A stretch of 64,000 bases of DNA from Lophius americanus (GCA_037951165.1 JBBDHG010000116.1:3731501-3795500); one strand, 5' to 3'; numbered from the stretch's first letter, positions 24,290-38,348 are shown. Notes: generated by a model from the sequence alone, not told the origin. Program-made: numbers and translations.

Positions 24290-24435
24290 CTTTATCCTCT
24301 CGTAGCTCCTCTGTAAATTAATTACCATGTGTTAATTACCGCCAGTACACCTGAACCCCCAGGCTGCCGGGGCAGTGGTTTAATCAAACACCAGTGACAG
24401 TCATTAGCCACATTATTAAGCCTCCAAGAGCCAAA
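24290..24435. promoter_or_regulatory. Candidate conserved non-coding element
   Basis: GTAAATTAATTACCATGTG and TGTTAATTACCGCCAG give two TAATTA cores 17 bp apart, followed by GTTTAATCAAACACCAGTGA. Complex and non-repetitive. Enhancer function is inferred from motif clustering. Confidence 0.25.
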
Positions 24436-25639
24436 TGCCACTGGAGAGTACATTGGAACTGGCAACATCCCAAAGCCCGATGACGGCAGGATTTGTGTTC
24501 CTCACTGAGCGTTTTCTGAGTGGACAGTCGAGAATGTTATTTTACATAATGAAGAAAGAAGTTCCTAATACGTTTGACTTCTTTTTGCGCGGTGACAGCT
24601 CTCGTATCTGTGTCAGCCAACTCGTTAGTCGAGGTCCGACGCAGCTTCAATAGTGGCATATTTTACAGTATTGTTTTGCACGACATGGTATATTTAGCAT
24701 TCATACAGCAGCTGCATAGTCCAAACCCACTAGCATATTCATGCCGTCGGATCACCAGCATGACTGGTCAAAGAGGTGAAGTGCCTCTCTTGAAAAGAAA
24801 GAAAAAAGAATGGTTATATTATTGGTTCAGATATTTTCTCTCCGACATTCTCTCTTTGGTTGTCACCGTTGACCATGGCTAGACTCCTGTTATTCGTCTT
24901 TTCAGGGAGACAAACAGAAGAACTAAACAATGTGTCCCTCCACACTGGGGTGGTGTAGGACATACTTCACATGCACAACCAACACCAAAGCCCTCCTGCC
25001 GGGCTTCCTTTCAAACCAACTCGTTTTTATCAAACACGAGCAGCAGATCAAAAGCTACGCCTTTCAAATAGGTGTCCACCTTTTTTTGTGTGTTTTTACT
25101 GCTTGACCCTTCAGGTAATAATGCCCCACACATGGGCAGAATTCACCGTTTCTATGGCGATGTATATCTGGATGCAGTTGTATTAACACTTCAAGCCTCA
25201 TTTATTATTTATAGCCAAGAAAATGCACCCCTTTCATGATAAGTCCAAATAAAACGTCTGATTTCTGTGTCTGCTGGAGTTTGAAGTGACATTAGAGGAG
25301 TAATGACACTCCAGAGAGTTGTAAGTTGGTGAGGAGGAAGAAGGAGCACCCAGCAGACTAACGGAAGGTGCAGGCACCCACGTAGGCAGCACAGATTTAG
25401 AATACGATAAAAGATAATGGATATATTCACGATGGGTCGTTTTTCCAGTTTATAGTTTTTTGCACTGCAGATGTTTTCACGTAACAGTCGCAGAGAACAC
25501 TGTGTCCCCAATTTTTGAATAAAAACAGTCATTTTGCACAACTTCACATTATGGAACAGAACATGTGAGCATCCAAACCCAGGGAGAATTCAAAGTCTGA
25601 ATCTTTAATGGAGAAACCTTGATAAAAAATCTGTTTTCC

Positions 25640-25865
25640 AGCTTTTTGGGTCACTCTACGAGGGCTATCATCACAGCTCAGCTCTGCTATAATTGCAAAT
25701 GGCCCTGAAGGTCACCAGCACTAATTACAGGTGTTACCAGACAGGTAGGGCCCATTCCAGCTCAGAGTCTATAAAGAGCCATTGTCAGAGGGGGGGCCCG
25801 TCAGGAGGGGGATTGAAGGTGCGATAGCAGCTGCCACAACCACCCCTCCTTTCCACAAGTAAGCC
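25640..25865. promoter_or_regulatory. Candidate conserved non-coding element
   Basis: CTGCTATAATTGCAAATGGC (octamer-like) is followed by CAGCACTAATTACAGGTG and TAGGGCCCATTCCAGCTCAG. High-complexity sequence in a repeat-poor stretch, with no coding signal. Regulatory role inferred. Confidence 0.25.
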
Positions 25866-27320
25866 CCATGTCACATTGACCAATACCACTGTGACCTGAA
25901 AATAAATTAATATTTGATAGTTGTGATTAGGACTGATGTTAGTTAAAGCACAAAGTCAGCTTCAGTGTAAAATATTGTGAATATATCATATTTTTAGCCT
26001 TCAAAGACCAAATGACGCTAAATAGGATTTCCTTACAACGAAAAAACTATGCAAATCATAATAAAATTGAGAGGTCTGTAGTTCTGACTGCCAATGGTGG
26101 AAGGCGTCCACAACCAAACAGTTAAATTAGCCATGCCTTGGTAAGAGAAAGGAGCACAGACCTGACGGTGGGCGAGGCCAAAAACAGCAGAGTTCAGCTG
26201 TGGCTATTTCTTCACAACATAAAAGCTTGATGACCAGCTGCACATCTGCTGTGTTTGCCTGAAAGGAATGTACCTCCAGCACTGAGACAAATGAAGTATT
26301 AAAATACAGAAAGATAGGTAGGTTTTTTCACTTCCTCTTACAACCCACTGCATTAATATCAACATTCTCATGCAGTTTCAATTTATGTTTCATTACCATT
26401 CTCTGCAGAACAGTGGCTGCTGTCGACCGCGGAGAGTAAATGTCACAGACAGTGTTAAGTTTCTGAGGCATTGTGAAAGAGCCGGAGCAGCAGCTTCCAC
26501 GAAAGGTCAAGACTGATCCTTTTACTTCCTGTCTTCTTCACACAAAGCCGCAACAACAGCTGCTTCTCAACCCAGTCTGTGCAGCGATTCGCTGAAACAC
26601 TGAGACCTTTAGAACACTTTGATACAGCGAGTCACCAAACAAGTGGTTTGTGAGAACAACGGGGTGCATATTTCCAAAGATTTGAAGCGTCCCTTAAAGG
26701 CCTGAAGACTCAAATAAAGTTTTTTGAGTGGAAGGACAAGTAGAAGTTTGACACTTGACACCCAGATGAGGTGAAGACAGACAGCTATCTCCCTTTCTCT
26801 TTGTAACCCCCTGGTCTTTGACATGACATCACAGAAACTTTCACAGCTTCTCAGGATACCCGTGATCTCTGCATCTGAAATCTAAAAAAAAGACTTGAGG
26901 GAGGTAAAGAGCCCGTCTTTGCTACCCGGGTCACAAATTAGCAACTTTGCTTGAACGCTGTGTCACCAGTAGGCTTGTGAATGACATTCCATCCAGCCCA
27001 GGGTCACATCCTTCTCAGAGGTGACCCGTCTAGGAACCAAACAACAATCTAGCTCTTCTTTGTCCGGGTTTGACCCTGTGGATGGGTTCACAAAGAGGAG
27101 TCGGTCCTCTCCAGGATGTTCACGTCCATTTAAGGGTTGACACACAAAGCTCATTCTGGCTGTGAAGAAGAGCAGGGAAATGGATCCACAGCTGGATCAA
27201 GAGGGTTCACATGGAAGCCACCAACAGAATAGAGACATTCCAGAGTAGACGACAGCAACAGAACTTAATTACATTAGATTACTTCCTCCCTTCCTGGACT
27301 GGAAGTTAGTAGGAAGGCAG

Positions 27321-27446
<126 letters not shown>

Positions 27447-27624
27447 ATCACTTACAAGAGTTGAAGTAGGAGAATGCTATTAATGGATGTGGTGTTTATG
27501 GATTAAAAGTTCAAGTTCAAGTTCAAGTAGTACAGTGAATCCAAGAACTTTCATGGGATCATTGTACACCCATGGGTGAGCTATGTAGCGCGGCGGCACA
27601 GATTGTAGCAAGATGCCTTAAAGC

Positions 27625-27835
27625 AAGATAGTTACGGGTTTCTGTTCTCCTTGTGTCTGCCTGGGTTCTATCCAGATACTCCGGCTTTCTTCCACAGAAC
27701 AAAAAATGGAATTGAGCCTAAATTGCCCGTGGATCTGTGTGAGAATGGCTGTTGGGCTCAACGGGTCGATCCTGTGATAGTCCAGCGTCTCATGCCAACC
27801 CTTAACAGGAAAAGTGGTTTCAGAAAAAATGGCTG
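27625..27835 (+). repeat. Teleost dispersed repeat E (possible RTE LINE 3' region)
   Basis: TTCTGTTCTCCTTGTGTCTG, TGGGTTCTATCCAGATACTC, GGCTTTCTTCCACAG and CCTAAATTGCCCGTGGATCT correspond to the fish repeat built from TTCTCCCCGTGTCTGCGTGG, TCCGGGTACTCCGGC and CTAAATTGCCCGTAGGTGTG. GATAGTCCAGCGTCTCATGC and AAGTGGTTTCAGAAAAAATGG form its end. Opposite-strand copies are at 57250-57490 and 63700-63890. Confidence 0.65.
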
Positions 27836-29944
27836 TGTGGAAATTAGTTTGAGCAACTTTCAAGGTGTAGAATCAAGTAAAGAACCCGATGTTTCACTCG
27901 CTCAATGTTCCGAACACAAGAGGTAGTTAAATTCTGGAATCTCACAGAATATCTGGAACAGTCACCACCAAGGATTTCAAATCTCAGAAAGATAATCTGA
28001 GAAGGGAACCATTTGCCAAATGGTGGTAGTCGTTTTCACCATTCAACAACAGGGTCAGAACTTTACCTCCACCAAGGAGGTACTCCATGGGTTCGTCTCA
28101 CCACTTTCACTGTCACCCCAATCCCCTGCGGTGTTCAAGCAGTACCCCTGATTGAATTCAACAAACTGAAAAAATGTACAAACAGTGCAGCAATCTTGTC
28201 CGTCCAATGAAAACTTGTCTTGAATCACAATAGCTCTCAATTTCAACCGAGGTGTTGCCGACAAAGTGAAGGAGGCATGAGCACAGAAACGCATCCTGCG
28301 CACAACAAAAGGGAACTGGGCACCTGAAAGTGACCCCTCAAATCCTGTCATGTCTTATCTCAGTGAGGACACAACAGACTGGTTCCCCACAGCACCCTCA
28401 CCCTCTGTCTCTCCCACACTCCAGCTCCCTCCCTCCCTCCCTCATATCTCAATGCTTTCAGAGGAACCCTTTTGATGCTTCTTTTCCAATCATCCCAGGC
28501 CTCAATCTGCTGACCGGCCCTTTCCGCTCTCAGTTGTATCCACATGAAGAATATGTAATTACAGGAGAGACCAGGCCTGAAAGATGACGCTGCCCGAAGC
28601 CACAATGCATCCCGGAGAGAGTCATTCTGCCCTAGAGCCTCTATCAGATTCGAATACCGCCTCTTCTTCTACGAGTCCCTTTATGTGCCTCTTTCATGTG
28701 TTGTTGTCTTGTCTGGCTACAAGGCGCACAGTCAAGTATGGAGGAAGTTGGAAATACACAGAGGGAGGTTAGAAATTTGTGAAGGAAAGCATTCAATTTG
28801 GGAAAAATATGGATTATCTTGTTCCAGGTTTTGTAGCTATTAATGAGTTAAAATGTTAGTGGAACAATAATGACAGGATATTATGTGGGTTAGAAAAGGC
28901 TAGCTCAGTTCCCAGGCTCTGAATAGTTTCCTCTCACTGTCCGCTCACTCAAGCTCATCTACCTCCAAGCAGCGAACACACAAACACAGTTTCTTTGCAA
29001 ACACTTCTTATGAAATGCAATGAGGAGAAAACCCTGCAGGTAAATGCTGCAACTGCAGGTTTTAGTTGGCGTTTGAAGTGATACGAAAGAGTGTCCTGCC
29101 TGAAGACTGAGAGGACACGGAGGTTAGCATATTGATGTCCATATATTCCACAAACAGGCTGCTGTATAATACGTACTACTAAACTAGATTCAATTAATCT
29201 GGTTACCATGAATACATGTTGGCACCAGGTTCAACGGGCTGCACTTAATTTGTCTTTGTCATACATTTTTCATCAAAAGAAAAACCGGCCTACCACAGGG
29301 AAGTGGTCAGTTTACTCTTCCAGCATGATGATTGAGCTTTTGAATCTGCTGTGCATGATGATGATGATGATGACGAGGAGGAGGAGAACAAACAGACAGA
29401 CAGATAGACAGCTCTTCTCTTCCATCCTCTGCACATTAACTCTGTTTAAGACCGGACATTTGTTTGGACGCTTGGATAGATATGTGTTGGTTGGACATGC
29501 AAGGGATTACAGCAAAAGCGTGTAATTCATTTATTCTGAATTGACTGATCTGATTTTAGATTATTAACTAATACTGCTGCATCTGTAAAAAATATCAAAG
29601 GATCCAGCGGTGAACTTACATATTGAATTTCCAGAACTTATATTTCGCTTCAGCTCACCTGTCCATGTTCAAGAACCTATGGTTGCCTTCAATTGTCAAA
29701 AAGAAAAGTCAGTCCTCTTCATTTATCTCTAAATAGTTTCATGGTTTTGCTTCATGTTTCCCTTTAATGTGATGCTCCGTCTCTTTTTCTTGTGGTAAAT
29801 TGTACGTCTGCTCCTGCATTTGTAAAAATAGTTAGTTAAATAATAGAGCTTTTAGAGGCAAAACGTTTCTTCATTGCCTTTCTGCCTCTTCAGCCTAAAA
29901 TCATGAAGATCCCTGCTGAGAGCCAGTGTTTCAGTTTGTCCGTC
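27836..29944. other. Intronic sequence with minor repeat pieces
   Basis: At 28066-28090, TTACCTCCACCAAGGAGGTA is the reversed tail of the retroposon seen at 11900-12120. A short (ATG)n/(AGG)n patch sits at 29354-29390. Around 28480-28660 is complex sequence with TGTAATTACAGGAGAG that might be conserved. No exon recognised. Confidence 0.4.
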
Positions 29945-30140
29945 CAGACTACTGCACAAACACGGCAGCACAACATGGCAGCCTGTTCGGAAGAGGACCC
30001 ACTCCTTCTGGAGTTTTAAAAGAGATGTTTCCCAACTAACATTAAAAATATATATTTTTAGCCGATTATACACTTTAAAAACAAAGTGAAGAATTAAATT
30101 TTTTTCATTTATTCAAAGAGATATCCCTAAAGTTTAATTA
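29945..30140 (+). repeat. Dispersed repeat family C, copy 1
   Basis: GCAGCACAACATGGCAGCCT, GGAAGAGGACCCACTCCTTC, TATTTTTAGCCGATTATACAC and TTATTCAAAGAGATATCCCT align word for word with 46455-46630. The ACATGGCGGC...GGAAGAGGACC signature is common in teleost MITE-like repeats. Non-coding. Confidence 0.65.
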
Positions 30141-31104
30141 TATGCTAATTTGAAAATATAATTACTTCAACAGCCTTTTATGTGTTTGCATGCGCGCCAC
30201 CATTCTAAATACTGGCGTAGAGTGAGCTGGTCGTCATAACGTCTCAACAACGATCTGTGCAAACGACATTTCTCAACGTTTGTATCGTTACTTCACTTTA
30301 ACTGTTAAAAGCTGTTGATGCTGCAACGGTTTATGAGCGTTTCATGATTATTTTACAGAAGCAGAAGCAACATGTTTGTCTTTACTGTTTTGTTCTTGCT
30401 GTTGTTTTGATTATTACCTCCATGAATGGATTCTGTGACCACCCATGTTTGTTCGAAGCAACAAACTTTTTAAATTTTTTAGCAAGAAGCTAAAAAAAAG
30501 AAAGATTTTAACTCATTTGTGATGAGGGATGGACCGAAATGTTTATTTTCTCATTTTCTTAAATTTCATAATAAATAAGATATTCATCAATGAAAAAAGA
30601 ATCAGGCGTCTTGTTCAACGAATATTTCAAATTTTTCTTATTTAATTTAAATCATTAAGAAAATTAAATGTTCATGTTTTTTTTGTTTTGCTATAGTAGC
30701 TATTCTTTCCAATTGTGCTCGTAATTTTTCTGTGGATTCATGTTTTATATATCTAATTAATAATTCAATTTAATTTGAATTACATATGTAACAGCATCAT
30801 AGCTTTATTTTAAAATCATTGACGCCATACCTGATACATGATGATTTTTGGCACTAGTGCCACAACAAAGAACCCTTCTGTTAAACAGACTGGGTCATTT
30901 ACACTGAGAAAACCTTGAGGGCATGCAACACAACTTTAGTACGGGGTTTTAGAAAGCATTTATGCTTGAGATCGGAGATCGACATTTTACAATTCTACCA
31001 AGCTTGCAATGAAAATATCATGGCAACATTTTTTCATATGTAGTTGTATCAGAAGTTCAGTCAGAGAGACTATCCTCTCACACACAATACCACTATTACC
31101 CTCA
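30141..31104. other. AT-rich intronic sequence without recognised features
   Basis: AT-rich DNA with no exon or named repeat recognised. Confidence 0.45.
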
Positions 31105-31520
31105 GCTTTCACACATGCTCAGTCTCAATTATCCGCTCCATGGTCTGGTGCATCAATTGATATCGATTGCGCACAACCCGGCAGCCTCTTCCATCCATCA
31201 CTGTCACACCTGAGCGCCGAGCCCATCACCATCATACGTCTCTATCCATTCATCTAGTTCTCTAATGCGGCTGGTTCACGCATCCTCCACCTCCCCATCT
31301 CCATCTAGTCTCTGCAGATCCATCAGCCACATCATTCGTCAGTGTCAGCAGAGTGATCAGCCACCACCACCAGTATCCAGACTCCAAAAGGGGGGGATAT
31401 TCTATGCCCCTGCTCGATCTCAATCTCCCCGAAGAGTCTGAGTGTGAAAGCCTTTACAATAAATTAACTATCGTACATCATCTGTTGTAACGATGCATTT
31501 ATCTCTTCTATATTCTCTGT
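31105..31520 (+). repeat. Dispersed repeat family A, copy 2
   Basis: TTCACACATGCTCAGTCTCA opens the copy. CACATCATTCGTCAGTGTCA with GCAGAGTGATCAGCC, CAGTATCCAGACTCC and CCGAAGAGTCTGAGTGTGAA follow, ending AATAAATTAACTATCG and TACATCATCTGTTGTAACGA. It shares the order and spacing of words with copies 1, 3 and 4. Confidence 0.7.
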
Positions 31521-31759
31521 CTTATCTGATTTTACTCCCATGTTATTTAGTGGTTGATTTTTTCCTCTGCTTGGTAAATAGTGCTACGGTCTCACCCCAC
31601 ACTCTCAATTATATGCTTTTTACTATTAAAATTCCACCAAAAATGCACGACCTGTCCAAAAGTCGGGCCTGTCTTCATTATAATTAAGATAATTGTATTA
31701 TCAAAAACAGAACTAGATCCACGCTGTCCTCACCAACAGCAAATATATATCCCTTGAAT

Positions 31760-32300
31760 TGTAAAAGCAATGCTCATGATTGAACTCCTCAAATTAAATC
31801 TGAAGTTATGTCAGAAAAACTGTTTATTTTTATTTTATTAGTTTTTAGTAAAAAAAAAATGAACTATTAGAGTGAAATATGATTTATTAAAAAATAAATA
31901 AAAAAAAGACCTCCTCAATACCGTTACATACATATTCACCAAATTTGGACTGATCTGACCAACCATTCAAAACTTATGTTTAAAAAAGAAATATTTTTAA
32001 TTTACAAAAAGCATCCCGTTGTGAGTAAAATATAAACTATTAGAATAAAATATGATAAAAGTTAGATTTTCTCAACTCAATTAATATGCTCTGAATTTGG
32101 ACTAAATCGGACCAACGGTAAGGAAGTTGTGGCATGAAAAAAACTAAATAAAGCTCCCCTCAGTGTCGGAAATATACAACTGACACTGCCAAAATCCATT
32201 CAGTTCTTCATCACACTAAAGTCTATGTGGGTATAAAAGTTTGAAATGATGCATTAAATAACATTTGAGTTATCGCGTTAACACGAAGGAACTCTGGGCA
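31760..32300 (+). repeat. Dispersed repeat family B, copy 3 with internal duplication
   Basis: Two successive modules start AAATGAACTATTAGAGTGAA (about 31858) and AAATATAAACTATTAGAATA (about 32027). Each continues into an ACATA/AATATGC...TTTGGACT(G/A)A segment. The second goes on to CTCAGTGTCGGAAATAT, CACACTAAAGTCTATGTGGG and GAGTTATCGCG. The module is therefore present twice here, against once at 18540-18925 and once inverted at 19150-19315. Confidence 0.65.
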
Positions 32301-33594
<1,294 letters not shown>

Positions 33595-33850
33595 ACATTT
33601 CATTCTATTCAAAGACATCGGGTTATTAGTATGATTTCAGTTGATCTAATGGAGCCAAAACTAACATATTTGGTCATTTTAGTCTTATTTAATACAAGAT
33701 TTATCTGATGAAAAACCTTTATTCGATGAAAAACCTTTATTCGATGAAAAACCTTTTGGATGACTCAGAACGCCGACATCGTCTGGTCTGATCTCTGTGT
33801 AAGGAATTATTCCAGACATAGAAAATGTTCTGGTTTGCATATTGAACATT
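33595..33850 (+). repeat. Dispersed repeat family D, copy 1, with 18-bp triplication
   Basis: TATTCAAAGACATCGGGTTA at the start and AAAATGTTCTGGTTTGCATA at the end match 37030-37223 in the same order. Within it GATGAAAAACCTTTATTC is repeated three times (33707-33758), where copy 2 has single diverged equivalents. Confidence 0.6.
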
Positions 33851-34044
33851 GATATTTGGCAGTTATGATCAAATCTGGAGGAAGTAAAAGTGACTGGTTA
33901 GTAAGTGAATGTGTCAAAAACATTTAATATGATCTTTTACGGCAGTTTCACGAAGGGGACGTTTAACGTCCTCAAAGAGGACATATGAGTATAACCTGAT
34001 CAAGTGAAGCACAAGGGTTAAAACGAGATCATGAGGCAATGATC

Positions 34045-34275
34045 CATCAGCTTCATCATCCACCAGCCTCAGCAGAGTCATAAGCCACCATCACCCGTAC
34101 CCAGACTCTAAAGGGGGTGGAGTTATTCCATGCTGCCGCTTAAGGCAGAGACCCCCCCCCATCGCAATCTCACGAAGATTCTGAACGCCAAAGACTTTCT
34201 AACAGATTAATTATCACACATCGTCTTTTGTAATGAATCATTCATCTTCTCTTCTATTCTCTGTCTCTGGTCAAA
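34045..34275 (+). repeat. Dispersed repeat family A, copy 3 (5' truncated)
   Basis: Starts at ATCCATCAGCTTCATCATCC, then CCTCAGCAGAGTCATAAGCC, CCGTACCCAGACTCTAAAGG, GAACGCCAAAGACTTTCTAA and CAGATTAATTATCACACATC, ending CATCTTCTCTTCTATTCTCT. It covers the 3' half of the family. Confidence 0.7.
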
Positions 34276-35259
34276 CTAATGGGGTCCCAATCGGGATATG
34301 GGGGCGGAGTCGGGAGCCGGGAGGAGAAAAAATTAAATCAAGAGGGAATCTGCCTCCACCACCCATAGGATAGATTTCCTGAGGCCTCAGGTCAGACTTT
34401 TATGATGGAGAGTAAAATCAGACAGACTAGAATATGGAGATCCCCCCCCACAGAGAAAAAGATAGAAACTGCTTGAAGATGGAGATATTTCCAGAGATAA
34501 TCCTCTCTCTCTCTCTCTCTAACAGCAGATGCACAGATATCAGCTGACCTCGCTTGTTCTTCTAATGTAGCAAGAAAGCTTAGCTTAAGATTTATACAGT
34601 TTTCATATTGTATATATATATATATATATATATCGCAACATTTTGATACATATTGCAATATATTGTAAATATATATCTGATTTTGACATTACATGCACAG
34701 AAGATGTGGGAAATGCATCAATTATTGCATATATTATATTATGATCAGCGGTGATTTTTATGCTATAGCTTAACAAAAAAAACAAAACACTAAAAATAAA
34801 CACTTTATTATATTCTTCAATGTAAATTATTGTCTTCATTTTCATTTCTAAACTTGAAAGTTTTAAATTCCACGTTTAATCCTTCACTCCCTTCTGTGCT
34901 TTTTACTCTCAGTTGACGCCGACATTTTTATCCGGGCGACTGAATACGTTCGGAAACACAGCAGCTTACAACTTTTTTAAAAACTGTCACGTTTCCTCTA
35001 CTGTGATGTCTTTAGCAAACCTCTTCTTTCCATATGGTACCAAACATTCCCTAAAGTCTGGTAAAAACATCCAGCGTGTTTATTCTGATGCTGATATATA
35101 TGACCTCGTTGGCAAACGGGACGCAGAGAGAGGTGGAACAAAACGTAGTATACCAATTTTATCACGCAACCCTACACATTATTATGCATTATATTACCGC
35201 TATATTACATAATAGTATCATTATCATGTATTAGAATATACTCATTATTATGCTGTTAT
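34276..35259. other. Intronic sequence with small microsatellites
   Basis: Holds (TC)10 at about 34501-34521 and a (TA)n patch at about 34609-34633. No exon recognised; the 34913-35212 open frame has no known domain. Confidence 0.4.
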
Positions 35260-35365
35260 TCGCAGGCTCTACATTTACACATTGTGGTTGTTTTTATTTA
35301 TATTTCATATTCTTTTGGGATTAATAAAGCTTCGTGTTATCTTATCTCATCTTATTTACTTGACA
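35260..35365 (+). repeat. Retroposon 3' tail with (ATCTT)n
   Basis: ATTCTTTTGGGATTAATAAAG followed by TTATCTTATCTCATCTTATTT is the usual ending of several teleost LINE/SINE copies. The rest of the element is not recognisable. Confidence 0.45.
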
Positions 35366-37029
35366 GATTTACCTGGCGACTTTGAACCGAGGCCCTGGCT
35401 TTAGCCTCTTCATATTCACCAAAAACGGGATTCTGAGCTTAAAAAAGTGCGTACGGAGGTGGCGCAGTTTCTCAGATTTGAATGGAGACACGGGCCCGCT
35501 CGCATTCATTTCCGCCTTGGTTTTTTGCACGGTTTCCCATTGACCAATAATCGCAGATCTTTTTAAAGAATGCGGCCGGCGTAATGCGTTCACTGCCTGC
35601 CTTGTTCGCTGCGCTGAAGCCGTGTTAATGAGAATGATGTCATGGGGATTTTGGCAGCCATTGTGACAGATGTCGAGAGACACAAGCCAGAACTATAACA
35701 CCCATTTCCTTTAACACACATCCGCCCTAGCCAGTGTGTCGGAACAAGCTGAGAGTCGGACCTCTTGTAGAAAAAAGGGCTGTTTCTTGGCAACTGGGAG
35801 CCGTGTTGGAGGTCAGTTCTAGTAAAAAGGATTTATGAAGGTAAGAGAGGGAAAAAACGGGAACAAGGTTCATTTTATTTGTCCTGTGTGACAATCAGAA
35901 CCCAAACTGACCAAACAAATGTGGATGAAACGCTCAAACACGTTTTTCATTCACACATTGACTGGCTGGCTGTCGCCGGCCGGAGTAGCGGAGCAGAGGG
36001 AGGACTGAGAGGACGATGAGGTTTAAGAGCATAGGGAACAGGGGCAACGGGTTTAACAAGGCCAGATTATAAAAAAAAAGAATGTCCTCTTTTTTTCCAT
36101 GGGCCACTAGAACGGAACGAGCAGGAACGGCCACTAGAATACTGAAATATTCATGCATAAGCCTCAGAGAGGCGTATGATGTCATGGTTCAAAGATACAG
36201 ATAACAACTGCTGTGATCCGTAGAACTCTTTCTTATGTTACTTGGACCTGGTGATACTTAAGAACACAGGATCTAAGAGTACAGAGACAGGGTCAGGGCT
36301 GATGAGAACCAAATATCTTACAGATGTTGTCATTGTCAGCAGCAAGGAAAGAGACTTGCAGCAAAAATGACTTTCTTAACCCATAAAATGCCAGATCCAT
36401 GTATCCTTAGATGAAAGGTATTAAGTATAAAATAGAACACATGGAACAGCTTTCTGGAATTATTTCTGAAATGAGGTATAATGTACCAGTGTTTCAAAAA
36501 AGGGCTGCCCCTAGGGGTTCAATGAGGTACTGCACGGGATACATTCTGTATCTGAGACATCTGATTCTTAAAATAATTGTACTGCAATAATTCTACTAGA
36601 AATTCCAAATATAAGTCCAATAAACACAATTGAATGCAAATTTCTATATATTTCTTTATTTCTAATATTTTATTTCTATACGGTCACAATTAAGGGGGTC
36701 TAGAGTTCAAATCTCAACTGTACCAAAAAAAAAGGCTTGTCCGGCATTTCTTTAAGTTTTAGTTTTTAAATTCTGAAAATGTGCCAAACAAAAATGTTAT
36801 TGTTGATCACGGGGTCCAGATTATGACTTTATTGTCATAATATTAGGACCATGTTTCCATAAATTACAATGTTTTCTCTTAAAATTACACATTTATTCTT
36901 GGAAAATTATATTAATCTGATAATATTACAATTGTTTTACCAGAAAATTATGAATTTAAATCAATGACATGCTCATAATATTGAAACTTTTTTGGGGGGG
37001 AAATTACAACTTTCCTCAACTTACAAGTC
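35366..37029. other. Intronic sequence with a candidate regulatory block
   Basis: Contains the complex block at 35440-35800. A tRNA T-loop-like word GAGTTCAAATCTC near 36702 followed by poly-A may be an old SINE scrap. No exon recognised. Confidence 0.4.
35440..35800. promoter_or_regulatory. Candidate conserved non-coding element
   Basis: Complex, CpG-containing block with TTGACCAATAATCGCAGATC, GAATGCGGCCGGCGTAATGC, CCGTGTTAATGAGAATGATG and GGCAGCCATTGTGACAGATG. No repeat identity or coding signal. Inferred regulatory candidate. Confidence 0.25.
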
Positions 37030-37223
37030 TTATTCTTTTCAAAGACATCAGGTTGTTATTAGGTTATTATCAGGTTATGAATATTTCACATCCAATTCAT
37101 CTGATGATTATTTGATGAAAATGCTTTTGAATGCAGCTTTGCAGATATTGTTTCGCCGCCTGATCCCATTGACTTAGGGAATAAATCCTTACCTGGAAGA
37201 TGTTCTGATTTGCATATTTAACC
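37030..37223 (+). repeat. Dispersed repeat family D, copy 2
   Basis: TCTTTTCAAAGACATCAGGT, CATCTGATGATTATTTGATG, CTGGAAGATGTTCTGATTTG and CATATTTAACC follow the order in 33595-33850. Non-coding and unclassified. Confidence 0.6.
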
Positions 37224-38271
37224 AAGAAGAACCCAAAAACCTTTTCTCCTAAAAGGAAATTTAAGGGAATAAACAGGCAAATAGAACAAATTTCTGATAT
37301 TAATTTTGAAGGCTGCCACTTCCTACAACACTCAAAAGATTTTTATTTGCAAATCCACAGCATGTATCAATATTGTCACTTTGCTGATTAAGTTTTACAA
37401 CTATAAATAATTAAGACAGGAAATGATATTGAACCATTGGAAATATTACATGGATTGAACCTTAGCTGTTGAAACAAATTTAATTCATGGACAAAGCTGT
37501 ACAAGGAACTTCCCTCGGCATCTAAATGGACTTTAGCTCCATGGCTTCTTAAGGGTTAAGCTATAAGAATCGGTGCTTTAAGAAAACCCGTCTGGAAATA
37601 ACGTCAGTGAAAGAACATTCATTTCACGCCGATGCTCAGCCGTCCAAGAATTTTGACCCACACAGGAAATATCAACTCTTTTTAAACTTGGGCCGAGGGA
37701 TGTAAAAAGGGCTCAAGAGGCTGGGAGGGGGAAGGGAAGAAAAGAAAAACACAGAATGGCACAAAAAAAAAAAAAGTCCGGCTTCATTTGCATGCTTTTT
37801 GTCCATTTTTTTTTTCCTGTGTCTGGATTTAGAGTGAGGCGAGTATGCATGCAATATTAAAATGAGCCGCCTTGCCAGCTAGATTCCAGCACTGATAACC
37901 ATTCATAAACTCATTTTACGTCCTTGTAATGAAGCAGGAAGAGTTCTCCAGAACAAAACCAATCAAAGCTCCAGTTTAAAAGACATGTTGGCGCATACCG
38001 CTGACTGAAGCAGTCCGTCTGATGCTGTAAACACATTGAGGCGACACAGCGAACAATGTTCTGACTGATTTCTCACAGCCTTCTTCAGTTTCAGAACCGA
38101 TCCTTATACATGTGGGTGCGAGTCCCTGGGTTTTAATATACATCCAATGGACTCACATCTGTGTCAGTGTGATGTGATTATATTAATACGGCAAAAATTG
38201 TGATATTTTACCATTGAAAAGTCCTCGAGAGTCTAGTTGGAGCCTGGAACTCAACTTCAAACAAGAATGAG
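37224..38271. other. Intronic sequence without recognised features
   Basis: No exon or named repeat recognised. Confidence 0.4.
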
Positions 38272-38348
38272 GCACTGAAGGACACCTTGTGTCTGGACGA
38301 GAAGAACAATGGCCAAAATGGGATCAGAATGTGTCGGCGTGATGGATG
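38272..38348 (+). repeat. Local duplication, copy 1
   Basis: GCACTGAAGGACACCTTGTG plus TCTGGACGAGAAG, and 25 bases later ATGTGTCGGCGTGATGGATG. The same two blocks in the same order recur at 39261-39352 with one to three mismatches. No persuasive reading frame spans it. Confidence 0.7.

Larger units (their letters stand above)
23894..27320. other. Intronic sequence with two candidate regulatory blocks
   Basis: No exon or named repeat recognised over about 3.4 kb, one of the longest repeat-poor parts of the window. Complex TAATTA-bearing blocks at 24290-24435 and 25640-25865 are listed separately. Confidence 0.45.

Noticed and set aside
36690..36740. Possible tRNA gene near GAGTTCAAATCTC
   Set aside because: Only a T-loop-like word is present. 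No A box, acceptor stem or cloverleaf could be drawn; it is more likely a SINE scrap or chance.
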